Below, piece by piece: positions 1 through 5,095 of a stretch of 5,114 bases of DNA. This stretch comes from an uncultured Lachnospiraceae bacterium. Lineage in GTDB: Bacteria; Bacillota; Clostridia; Lachnospirales; Lachnospiraceae. Location of the stretch: contig CAJTQO010000077.1 in assembly GCA_910578405.1 (NCBI GenBank), forward strand, positions 1-5,114, in the 5' to 3' direction. Numbering within the stretch: position 1 is the stretch's first letter; the number at the start of each line of letters is the position of its first letter. The notes beneath the pieces were generated by a model, which was not told the DNA's origin, ran no database searches, and saw only the letters and a list, made by a program, of their open reading frames with translations. The translations under genes were made by a program, and so were the position numbers.

Positions 1-13
1 TTTATTTTTAGGA

Positions 14-33
14 TACCATATATTACCATATTT
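14..33. repeat. Tandem 10-bp direct repeat upstream of the acyltransferase
   Basis: The unit TACCATATAT at 14-23 is followed directly by TACCATATTT at 24-33, with 9 of 10 bases identical. One-helical-turn spacing just before a gene can mark a regulator binding site, but such A/T-rich repeats also arise by chance. The 55 bases before the gene show no convincing -35/-10 pair, so the promoter may lie outside the window. Confidence 0.3.
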
Positions 34-55
34 ATCAACCAGACATTACACTAGT

Positions 56-1348
56 ATGCCAATCAATAAACGTCCGGAACGAAAAATATGGTACAAGCTG
101 GATTTATCCGCCATCGTATACCCCACCTTGCAGCGCAGGGATTTTTCCTCCGTTTACCGCCTTTCCGTCGTATTGAAGGAACCGATTTTGCCGGATATCC
201 TGCAGCAGGCCGTAGACATTGCCCTGCAGCGGTTCCCCACTTATAAAGTGGCCATCCGCAAGGGGCTTTTCTGGCGGTACCTGGAGCCAAACAACCGGCC
301 AGGCCCTTTTGTTCAGCCCGATATTAGAAATCCCTGTATGCCTATGCCCTTTAAAGCCAATAACCGTTATCTAATCCGCATCTACTACCACGAATGCCGG
401 ATTGCCCTGGAAGCCCATCACAGCCTGGGGGACGGCACAGGCGGGATGTGCGTTTTGCAGACTATTACCGCGGTATATCTGCGGCTGTTAGGGCATACGG
501 TTTCCAACGGCGGTTTTGTCCTGGACGTGAACGCCAAGCCCGACCCGGAAGAGCTGGAAGACGCTTATATGCGGTATGCCAATGCGCAAGTGCGCCCGCC
601 GCGCCCAGGCGAAAAAGCCTACCGGGTACGCGGCACAAAAGAGCCTTTCTATACGCTAAATATCATTGACGGCGTTATGTCCGTCCGCGAAGTGATGGCT
701 GTAGCGGCCAAATACAATGCCACCATTACAGAATACTTAAATTCCGTGCTTTTATACGCCCTTATGCAAAAGCAGGAAAAAGAATGGCACCGAAAGCTTT
801 ATCCGCTAAAAATCGCCATGCCAGTGAACCTGCGGCGATTCTTTCCGTCCAAAACACTGCGCAATTTTATCACCATGATTTACCCATCCATCGACCCACG
901 GCTGGGCGACTATACCTTTGATGAAATTGTCATCCATGTGCGCAACTACATGCGTTACTTTATCAACGAGAAATTCCTGCGCGGCGACATCACCACCAAT
1001 GCCGCCACACAGCGCAACCCTTTCATCCGCATAGTGCCACTGTTCATCAAGGACTTTACCGTACGTCTTTTCTATACCAAAGTGCAGGACAGGAATTCTT
1101 CGGCAGGGCTTACGAACATGGGCGCCTTAAAAGTGCCGGAGGATATGGCTCCCTATATCAAACGCTTTGACATCTACATGGGCCAGCCTTTCTCCTCCCG
1201 CACCAACTGCGCCATTTCCAGCTTCCAGGATACACTGACCATCAATTTCGCCAGCAGCATCGTGGAAGCGGATGTGGAACGCTATTTTTTCTGCAAACTG
1301 GTGCAGGACGGCATCCACGTAAAAATCGAAAGCAACCGGAACATATAA
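56..1348 (+). CDS. Condensation-domain-like acyltransferase (alcohol acetyltransferase-type)
   Basis: This 430-residue protein carries the motif HHSLGDG at residues 121-127, which fits the HHxxxDG active-site signature of the CoA-dependent acyltransferase superfamily (NRPS condensation domains, PapA5-like enzymes, alcohol O-acetyltransferases). In that family the second His acts as general base to move an acyl group from a thioester to an alcohol or amine. The length fits one complete two-lobed domain. The C-terminal part (about residues 345-425, with SSRTNCAISSF followed by a hydrophobic strand) fits the second lobe. There is no signal peptide, so the enzyme is probably cytoplasmic or peripheral to the membrane. 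The ATG at 56 is chosen because WYKLDLSAIVYP, the usual family beginning, follows about 11 residues later. However, no Shine-Dalgarno is visible and the frame stays open to the window edge, so an earlier start cannot be excluded. It is followed after 36 bp by the DUF6320-type gene. Family membership is well supported; the substrate is unknown. Confidence 0.85.
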   Translation: MPINKRPERKIWYKLDLSAIVYPTLQRRDFSSVYRLSVVLKEPILPDILQQAVDIALQRFPTYKVAIRKGLFWRYLEPNNRPGPFVQPDIRNPCMPMPFKANNRYLIRIYYHECRIALEAHHSLGDGTGGMCVLQTITAVYLRLLGHTVSNGGFVLDVNAKPDPEELEDAYMRYANAQVRPPRPGEKAYRVRGTKEPFYTLNIIDGVMSVREVMAVAAKYNATITEYLNSVLLYALMQKQEKEWHRKLYPLKIAMPVNLRRFFPSKTLRNFITMIYPSIDPRLGDYTFDEIVIHVRNYMRYFINEKFLRGDITTNAATQRNPFIRIVPLFIKDFTVRLFYTKVQDRNSSAGLTNMGALKVPEDMAPYIKRFDIYMGQPFSSRTNCAISSFQDTLTINFASSIVEADVERYFFCKLVQDGIHVKIESNRNI

Positions 1349-1372
1349 ATCCGCTGTCGCAAAACCGGAATT

Positions 1373-1378
1373 AGGAGG
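1373..1378 (+). promoter_or_regulatory. Ribosome binding site of the zinc-ribbon membrane protein
   Basis: AGGAGG lies 6 bases before the ATG at 1385, an ideal Shine-Dalgarno and spacing. It fixes the start of the second gene and contrasts with the missing Shine-Dalgarno of the gene before it. Confidence 0.85.
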
Positions 1379-1384
1379 TAACTT

Positions 1385-2089
1385 ATGTCTTATTGTGTAA
1401 ATTGCGGTGTAGAGCTGGACGCATCCTTAAAATCCTGCCCGCTTTGCCACACCCCTGTCATTAACCCGGCGGAATTAAAGAAAGCCCAGCCGGATTTCCC
1501 TTATCCAAAGGAAAAAGGCCAGGTAGAAGCCGTTAAGAGAAAGGATCTTGGCATCCTGATTACCGTTGTCCTTTCCGCCACCGCCCTTAGCTGCGGCCTG
1601 CTCAACCTGTTGGTTTTCACCAAAAATAACTGGTCACTGCTTATAATAGGAATCTGCATCCTATTATTTGTATTTTCCTTCCCGGCTGTAATTTATACCA
1701 AATTGTCCATCTACCTTTCCCTGCTCTTTGACGGCATTGCCATCGGGGTCTATTTGTATATGATCACATATCTGACCCCTTCCAGACGCTGGTTCTGGGA
1801 ACTGGCCATCCCCATTGTCCTGCTCATAACGATTTTAGTGGAAATCTTTACCTTTTTCCTCCGCAGGCTCCCCATATGCATTATTTCCACCGCCCTGTAT
1901 ATATTTGCGGAAGCCGCCATCCTCTGCGTAGGGATTGAGTTGTTCGTCCGCCGCTTTACCAAAAGCCCGCTGCGCCTTTCCTGGTCGGCTGTTGTACTCA
2001 CTGCCTGCGGCATTATTGTCGTGGCCCTTGTGACCATCTTATCCAAACGCAGGCTGCGGGACGCCGTGCAGCGGAGGCTGCATTTCTAA
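1385..2089 (+). CDS. Zinc-ribbon, six-helix membrane protein (DUF6320-like)
   Basis: The 234-residue product starts with a small zinc ribbon: C4-x2-C7 and C18-x2-C21 (CVNC...CPLC), the usual four-cysteine metal site. A polar linker (about residues 28-53) is followed by roughly six hydrophobic helices at about 55-78, 82-103, 105-130, 137-158, 163-187 and 198-219, and by a basic tail (KRRLRDAVQRRLHF) that should face the cytoplasm. I recognise this layout as the DUF6320 type found in Clostridia beside condensation-like acyltransferases, as here. The function is not known. By context it could anchor the acyltransferase at the membrane or handle its lipid-like substrate or product. The gene is very likely cotranscribed with the acyltransferase, given the same strand, the 36-bp gap and no terminator between them. 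The family name is from memory; the ribbon and membrane topology are direct readings. Confidence 0.8.
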   Translation: MSYCVNCGVELDASLKSCPLCHTPVINPAELKKAQPDFPYPKEKGQVEAVKRKDLGILITVVLSATALSCGLLNLLVFTKNNWSLLIIGICILLFVFSFPAVIYTKLSIYLSLLFDGIAIGVYLYMITYLTPSRRWFWELAIPIVLLITILVEIFTFFLRRLPICIISTALYIFAEAAILCVGIELFVRRFTKSPLRLSWSAVVLTACGIIVVALVTILSKRRLRDAVQRRLHF

Positions 2090-2170
2090 ACTGTTGCAGG
2101 CATATGCCGCCTTTGCTTTCGCCAGTTCATCCAAAGGCAAATTTTATCTCGCTAAACCTCCCCGCAATCT

Positions 2171-2200
2171 AAAAAGAGCTGTCGTAAATACGACAGCTCT
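2171..2200 (-). terminator. Rho-independent terminator of the lipoprotein/DUF4125 unit
   Basis: AGAGCTGTCGTA (2175-2186) and TACGACAGCTCT (2189-2200) are perfect inverted repeats around AA, giving a stem of at least 10 bp. On the minus strand the stem is followed by a run of T (the A-tract at 2171-2175). No T-run follows on the plus strand, so it should act mainly on minus-strand transcription, about 50-75 bp past the DUF4125 stop codon. No separate terminator is evident for the plus-strand gene ending at 2089. Confidence 0.85.
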
Positions 2201-2248
2201 GCAATATAATAAAGTTAATGTCTTAAAGAGCCCAACCACTCTTATATC

Positions 2249-2884
2249 CTATTTCTCCTGGCGGCATTTCTCTTCCGCATCGTCAATGCTTGCGTATCCA
2301 TAAAATTTTGTTTCATTTTCTATCATCTGCTTTTCCAGGTTCTCCCCTTTTTCATAAGCTTCTTTCACCTGCCGTAAAATCAGTTCCACAGTATGGTCAG
2401 AATATGTTAGCAGCTCACCGCGCAGATAACTTTCCGTGGAAGAACCATTCCATGCAGAATCCTCTCCCGTCGTCATTACCCTGCCCTGAGAGCGCAAAGC
2501 CGGATAACTTTCCATCATATACTTGTCCCACTCATTATGTATTTTAATAATTTCCTCCGCCATCTCCTTCTTTTCCTGGCTGACTTCCGGCAGATATCCT
2601 TTTACGCCTTCAAACTCCTCCGGGTAAGTGACCTCCATCATCCGCGCATATTTTTCAAACAACAGGTTCCTGCCCTGCGCATAAGCCTGGCGGATATCCT
2701 CCGCATAGCTTTCCAGCGTCTCTTCCTCATATACCATCCACTGGCTCATCCGCATACGGAAAAAAGTGTCCGGGTCGTCCTGGCAGGAGGCCCGTCCCCC
2801 TGTATTGCCCACATGTTGGAACATGTCCCATTCCGCCTGCGCGATGTCAAAAATCAACTGCTCCTTTGTTGTTATTTCCGCCAT
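2249..2884 (-). CDS. DUF4125 family protein of unknown function
   Basis: The 211-residue soluble protein has no signal peptide or membrane segment and is mostly predicted helix. It matches what I know of DUF4125: an N-terminal WDMFQ (residues 19-23), the hallmark GGRASCQDD (29-37) followed by MRMSQW, then GRNLLFEKYARMME (71-84), ESYLRGELLTYS (151-162) and the closing YGYASIDDAE (195-204). The conserved Cys34-Gln-Asp-Asp and Arg/Glu pairs could form an active or binding site, but no reaction is known. The start at 2884 is set by GGAGGT six bases upstream. It lies 21 bp after the GerMN lipoprotein gene and is probably translated from the same transcript. The pairing suggests a shared envelope or sporulation-related setting, but that is inference only. 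Length is normal for the family and the gene looks intact. Confidence 0.82.
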   Translation of the reverse strand: MAEITTKEQLIFDIAQAEWDMFQHVGNTGGRASCQDDPDTFFRMRMSQWMVYEEETLESYAEDIRQAYAQGRNLLFEKYARMMEVTYPEEFEGVKGYLPEVSQEKKEMAEEIIKIHNEWDKYMMESYPALRSQGRVMTTGEDSAWNGSSTESYLRGELLTYSDHTVELILRQVKEAYEKGENLEKQMIENETKFYGYASIDDAEEKCRQEK

Positions 2885-2890
2885 ACCTCT

Positions 2891-2896
2891 ACCTCC
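2891..2896 (-). promoter_or_regulatory. Ribosome binding site of the DUF4125 gene
   Basis: On the minus strand GGAGGT sits 6 bases before the ATG at 2884, inside the 21-bp gap after the lipoprotein stop codon. It supports independent translation of the second gene in the operon. Confidence 0.75.
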
Positions 2897-2905
2897 GTTT
2901 GCCGC

Positions 2906-3487
2906 TTATTCCTCCCAGGGGCCATCCCCCTGATGGATAAACTCCCTGTCATAAACCCCATGCCTGGTTTCCAGCGCCTCACCGTCCACTGTCAAAAAAA
3001 GCGCATCCGCCTGGTAATTTTCCAAAAATGTATTTGCCAAAGCCGCCAGCAGCACCCCTTCGCAATCCTCTCCCATTGTCTTCATATATTCCCCAAAAGC
3101 TTTCGACAGATCCAGCCCAAGAATCTTCCTCCCCTGCGCATCCGGTTCTTTAATCTCAAAACCAAGGACTTTGGTATCTATGGAAACAATATTATGGCGT
3201 GAAAGGCTGCTGACCACCTGCTCCGGCGTCACCGCATCCACTTCCACCAGCTCTTTTTCCAGCCCGTCCGCTTTCCCGTTGCTGTAATACACAACCAGAT
3301 GTCCGGCCTGCGCATAAGCCACATCCATCCCTTCCGCCTGTTTCCTTTCCGCCATCGGCGTCATCGCCTGTATCTCCATCCCTGCCACTTCCTGCATCAC
3401 CGGCGCTACCTCATCCGGGCTGCCGCAAGCTGCAATAAATGTAATTGCCCATACCATTGCCACTGCCATCCACTTTTTCTTTTCCAT
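2906..3487 (-). CDS. GerMN-domain lipoprotein
   Basis: This 193-residue protein begins MEKKKWMAVAMVWAITFIAAC, a type II signal peptide: a basic start, a hydrophobic core and a lipobox IAAC with the lipidated Cys at 21. It should therefore be anchored on the outer face of the cytoplasmic membrane. After a linker, residues about 63-177 look like a GerMN (sporulation/germination) domain: HLVVYYSNGKADGL, an LTPE-like VTPEQVVSSL, then LGLDLSKAFGEYMKTMG (124-139), ANTFLENYQADALFLTVDG and LETRHGVYD. GerMN domains occur in GerM, LpqB and other extracytoplasmic proteins, with no catalytic role established. The open frame extends to an ATG at 3562, but that stretch contains the promoter. AAGGAG at 3494-3499 lies 6 bases from the ATG at 3487, which decides the start. 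It is the first gene of a unit with DUF4125. It need not be sporulation-specific. Confidence 0.85.
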   Translation of the reverse strand: MEKKKWMAVAMVWAITFIAACGSPDEVAPVMQEVAGMEIQAMTPMAERKQAEGMDVAYAQAGHLVVYYSNGKADGLEKELVEVDAVTPEQVVSSLSRHNIVSIDTKVLGFEIKEPDAQGRKILGLDLSKAFGEYMKTMGEDCEGVLLAALANTFLENYQADALFLTVDGEALETRHGVYDREFIHQGDGPWEE

Positions 3488-3493
3488 AATCAT

Positions 3494-3499
3494 CTCCTT
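3494..3499 (-). promoter_or_regulatory. Ribosome binding site deciding the lipoprotein start
   Basis: AAGGAG on the minus strand is 6 bases before the ATG at 3487. The in-frame ATG at 3493 directly abuts it with no spacer, so that start and the still earlier one at 3562 are unlikely. The chosen start also gives a clean lipoprotein signal peptide. Confidence 0.85.
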
Positions 3500-3533
3500 A
3501 AAATATAAACATACTGCCTGTGTGGCCTGCTTT

Positions 3534-3562
3534 ATTTTATCATAGGATAAAGAAAAACGCAA
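3534..3562 (-). promoter_or_regulatory. Predicted sigma-A-type promoter of the lipoprotein/DUF4125 unit
   Basis: Reading the minus strand, TTGCGT (3557-3562) and TAAAAT (3534-3539) are separated by exactly 17 bp and lie about 45 bp before the lipoprotein ATG. The match is partial (four of six at -35, five of six at -10), but an A/T-rich stretch lies just upstream of the -35, as in promoters with UP-like elements. Confidence 0.55.
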
Positions 3563-3594
3563 AAACAGTTTTTTTAAAATTTTGTAAAATTTAA

Positions 3595-3623
3595 TTGACT
3601 TTTCCCGTATTCAGTGATATTAT
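3595..3623 (+). promoter_or_regulatory. Predicted promoter of the tRNA-Leu gene
   Basis: TTGACT (3595-3600) and TATTAT (3618-3623) are 17 bp apart, close to the sigma-A consensus. An overlapping TATAAT at 3621-3626 would need a 20-bp spacer. Transcription would start near 3630, about 10 bases before the mature tRNA 5' end, which fits a stable RNA gene. Confidence 0.7.
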
Positions 3624-3639
3624 AATGAATGCAGCGGAT

Positions 3640-3723
3640 GCGGAAGTGTCGGAACTGGCAGACGAGCAAGACTAAGGATCTTGTGGCAGCAATGCCGTGT
3701 GGGTTCAAGTCCCATCTTCCGCA
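3640..3723 (+). tRNA. tRNA-Leu, anticodon AAG
   Basis: The 84-base gene folds as a type II tRNA. The acceptor stem GCGGAAG (3640-3646) pairs fully with CTTCCGC (3716-3722), with discriminator A at 3723. The D-arm is TCG/CGA around GAACTGGCAGA. The anticodon stem CAAGA/TCTTG encloses the loop CTAAGGA, giving anticodon AAG at 3674-3676. The long variable arm GGCA-GCAA-TGCC is typical of leucine tRNAs, and the T-loop is TTCAAGT. No CCA is encoded, so the end must be added by a CCA-adding enzyme. With A at position 34 the tRNA reads CUU directly, and CUC only if the A is deaminated to inosine by TadA. In most bacteria this role belongs to a GAG tRNA. It has its own promoter and terminator and is a single-gene unit. 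Confidence 0.95.
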
Positions 3724-3740
3724 TTGGTTAAAAGTGTGGG

Positions 3741-3768
3741 AAACCTTGATTTTATCAAGGTTTTTTTT
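3741..3768 (+). terminator. Rho-independent terminator of the tRNA-Leu gene
   Basis: AAACCTTGAT (3741-3750) and ATCAAGGTTT (3754-3763) form a perfect 10-bp stem with a three-base loop, followed by an uninterrupted T-run to 3768. It lies 17 bases after the tRNA and acts on the plus strand; there is no matching T-run on the minus strand. Confidence 0.88.
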
Positions 3769-3778
3769 ATTGCTCACC

Positions 3779-3907
3779 TTCATTCCTGGCAGACGTTCGT
3801 CACAATTTGTGGGAGATTTGTGCCAAAGGAAGGGCGCATAGCGAGCCATGTAACCTGAATTTGGCGTAAATATCACACGAAGTGGGGCGTGCATTGTCAG
3901 GAATGAA
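3779..3907. repeat. 129-bp intergenic element with terminal inverted repeats
   Basis: TTCATTCCTGGCA at 3779-3791 and TGTCAGGAATGAA at 3895-3907 are inverted copies with 12 of 13 matches. They bound a block that fits no gene and lies between the tRNA terminator and the stop codon of the LysR gene. Inside is a palindrome CACAATTTGTG (3801-3811) and a short tandem of TTTGTG units. The core sequence 3796-3814 recurs at 5096-5114 (16 of 19 identical, same orientation). The layout suggests a small non-autonomous dispersed element (MITE-like) or a structured intergenic repeat. No clear target-site duplication is seen. The reading frame across it on the minus strand is judged not to be a gene. Confidence 0.6.
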
Positions 3908-3910
3908 TGT

Positions 3911-4816
3911 TCAATTTAATATTTTTTGGGCCGCCTGAATAAATTTTAAGGTTGCGGCTGTTGGCTCGTTTGCATAAATCAATCCGTATGGCAGGGCATA
4001 TTTTGTTTTCAAAGGAATTGTGATAAGGTTTGTATGGATATCTGAATATACAGGCTGCGTAATTAAAATATAAGGATTCACCTCACACAAAGTAAAAGTA
4101 TCCACGCCATAATAAGCGGAATCAATGATGCGTATGGACGGATAAGCTGTTTTTACTTCATTACGGAAACAATCTAACTCCAAAGATTCGCCTTCTATAG
4201 GCATAACAAGAGATTCGCCGTTCAAATCTTTCATGTCCAGCTTTTTAATGCCTGCAAGCCGATGGTTCTTTGCCACGGCGCAACAAATCGGCGTCCGTTC
4301 CAACTCTAAAAACTGGCAAAGCCCTTTCCAACCGACAGACCCATAGATACCTTCCCATAAATCACATTTAGCTCCAAGCATGGAAAAAACATTCCCCTTG
4401 CTTTGGTATTCCGCCATAGGAAGTATTTCTATCTTTAATTCAGGATACTGTTCGCTGATTTTTGCCCATATATCAGGAAGATAACGGCATTTATACAGCA
4501 AAGACGTCCCAATCCGGACAGTGCATTCCGAAGCCTCCGCTAATGCGTGCGCTTTGACCAGGGAATCCTCAGACAGCCGTATAATCGTTTTGGCATCCTC
4601 ATAAAGCGAGCTTCCGGCGGCCGTCAGCTTCACGCCATGATTCGAGCGTGTGAACAACTTAAATCCACACCGGTCTTCCAGTAAGTTTACCTGCTGTATA
4701 ATGGCAGGCGCAGAAATATACATGGCTTCGGCGGCTTTCCCGAAACTCCCCATATCAGCAACGCTGCACAGAATGATGCCTGAGCATGCTCTTTCTGATA
4801 AAGAGGGACTGCACAC
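3911..4816 (-). CDS. LysR-family transcriptional regulator
   Basis: The 301-residue protein has the LysR arrangement. A winged helix-turn-helix spans about residues 14-70 (SVADMGSFGKAAEAMYISAPAIIQQVNLLEDRCGFKLFTRSNHGVKLTAAG), followed by a linker helix and a ligand-binding domain at about 97-299 (VRIGTS..., CCAVAKNHRLAG, PYILITQPV...). Family members bind DNA as tetramers and respond to a small molecule, often controlling a divergent gene; the ligand here cannot be told. The GTG at 4816 gives about 24 residues before GSF, against about 15 in typical members, and only a weak AGG lies upstream. The frame stays open to 4882 but no better start codon exists. The N-terminus before residue 14 (SPSLSERACSG) is atypical and may reflect a divergent or frameshifted start. 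The stop is 3 bp from the 129-bp repeat element, and the upstream side faces a small divergent ORF. Confidence 0.85.
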   Translation of the reverse strand: MCSPSLSERACSGIILCSVADMGSFGKAAEAMYISAPAIIQQVNLLEDRCGFKLFTRSNHGVKLTAAGSSLYEDAKTIIRLSEDSLVKAHALAEASECTVRIGTSLLYKCRYLPDIWAKISEQYPELKIEILPMAEYQSKGNVFSMLGAKCDLWEGIYGSVGWKGLCQFLELERTPICCAVAKNHRLAGIKKLDMKDLNGESLVMPIEGESLELDCFRNEVKTAYPSIRIIDSAYYGVDTFTLCEVNPYILITQPVYSDIHTNLITIPLKTKYALPYGLIYANEPTAATLKFIQAAQKILN

Positions 4817-4831
4817 TATGCAAATGCCTGA

Positions 4832-4860
4832 TAAAAATATGGCATGTATACTAAAAATAT
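4832..4860. promoter_or_regulatory. Possible LysR operator: paired TAAAAATAT boxes
   Basis: TAAAAATAT occurs at 4832-4840 and again at 4852-4860, an exact 9-base direct repeat with a 20-bp period (about two helical turns). Between them lies an ATA-N7-TAT dyad (4837-4849). The block is 15-44 bp upstream of the regulator's GTG and upstream of the divergent ORF, where LysR proteins usually bind for autoregulation and target control. The assignment is inferred from position and symmetry; A/T-rich chance similarity remains possible. Confidence 0.35.
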
Positions 4861-4906
4861 TGAAGCTGGAAAAGTACAGGAATTAAACTGACAACATTAT
4901 AATTTT

Positions 4907-4912
4907 AGGAGG
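4907..4912 (+). promoter_or_regulatory. Shine-Dalgarno before the divergent short ORF
   Basis: AGGAGG is a perfect core but lies only 2 bases from the ATG at 4915, shorter than the usual spacing. Its presence indicates that a gene transcribed away from the LysR regulator starts, or once started, here. Confidence 0.45.
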
Positions 4913-4914
4913 AA

Positions 4915-5013
4915 ATGAATATAAAAAGCGAAAGTTCTGCTGGCAAAAACACTCCCATTAAAACACTCATCACAATCATAGACAGAATGAGAGCGCTTCT
5001 CATATTGGCATAA
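4915..5013 (+). CDS. Short ORF divergent from LysR, possibly a gene remnant
   Basis: A 32-residue product (MNIKSESSAGKNTPIKTLIT..., ending in ALLILA) follows a strong Shine-Dalgarno. It has a polar start and a weakly hydrophobic end. I do not recognise a family. In position it is the natural target of the divergent LysR regulator, whose partners are usually full-size enzymes or transporters, so this may be the 5' stub of a gene broken by a stop or by insertion. Another frame stays open from about 4990 to the window end, and a copy of the repeat core appears at 5096. Alternatively it is a true small protein or not a gene at all. The evidence is the ribosome binding site and the context only. 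Confidence 0.3.
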   Translation: MNIKSESSAGKNTPIKTLITIIDRMRALLILA

Positions 5014-5095
5014 CAGAAGTGAACCTACCGCCCCCAGTGTACCGCGGCCAACTTTAATGTCTAGAGCGTGTTTGAAAATTGCTTTCCCCAAGATG

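Noticed and set aside
394..669. Internal plus-strand frame inside the acyltransferase
   Set aside because: It lies wholly within a well-supported gene in another frame, has no ribosome site and is rich in Arg/Ala/Pro as expected for a GC-driven shadow.
2096..2112. Palindrome around GGCATATGCC as a terminator for the plus-strand unit
   Set aside because: The stem is short and not followed by a T-run; no convincing plus-strand terminator is visible.
2094..2303. Plus-strand frame after the zinc-ribbon gene
   Set aside because: It has no ribosome site, runs through the minus-strand terminator hairpin and into the end of the DUF4125 gene.
2537..3202. 221-codon plus-strand frame opposite the DUF4125 and lipoprotein genes
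   Set aside because: It crosses the junction of two well-supported minus-strand genes, has a His/Leu/Phe/Arg-rich composition typical of an antisense shadow, and resembles no family.
3574..3894. 106-codon minus-strand reading frame covering the tRNA
   Set aside because: It is antisense to the tRNA-Leu (giving the familiar RWDLNPHGIAATRS peptide of mis-called ORFs) and then runs through the terminator and the repeat element.
4898..4903. TATAAT as a -10 box for the divergent ORF or the LysR gene
   Set aside because: No acceptable -35 lies 16-18 bp away on either strand, and a start there on the plus strand would leave almost no leader before the AGGAGG.
4987..5003. Hairpin ATGAGA-GCGCT-TCTCAT
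   Set aside because: Only a 6-bp stem, not followed by T residues, and inside the short ORF; not enough to call a regulatory structure.
4897..5091. 64-codon minus-strand frame at the right edge
   Set aside because: It starts within the repeat-like flank, overlaps the Shine-Dalgarno on the other strand and shows no recognisable domain.
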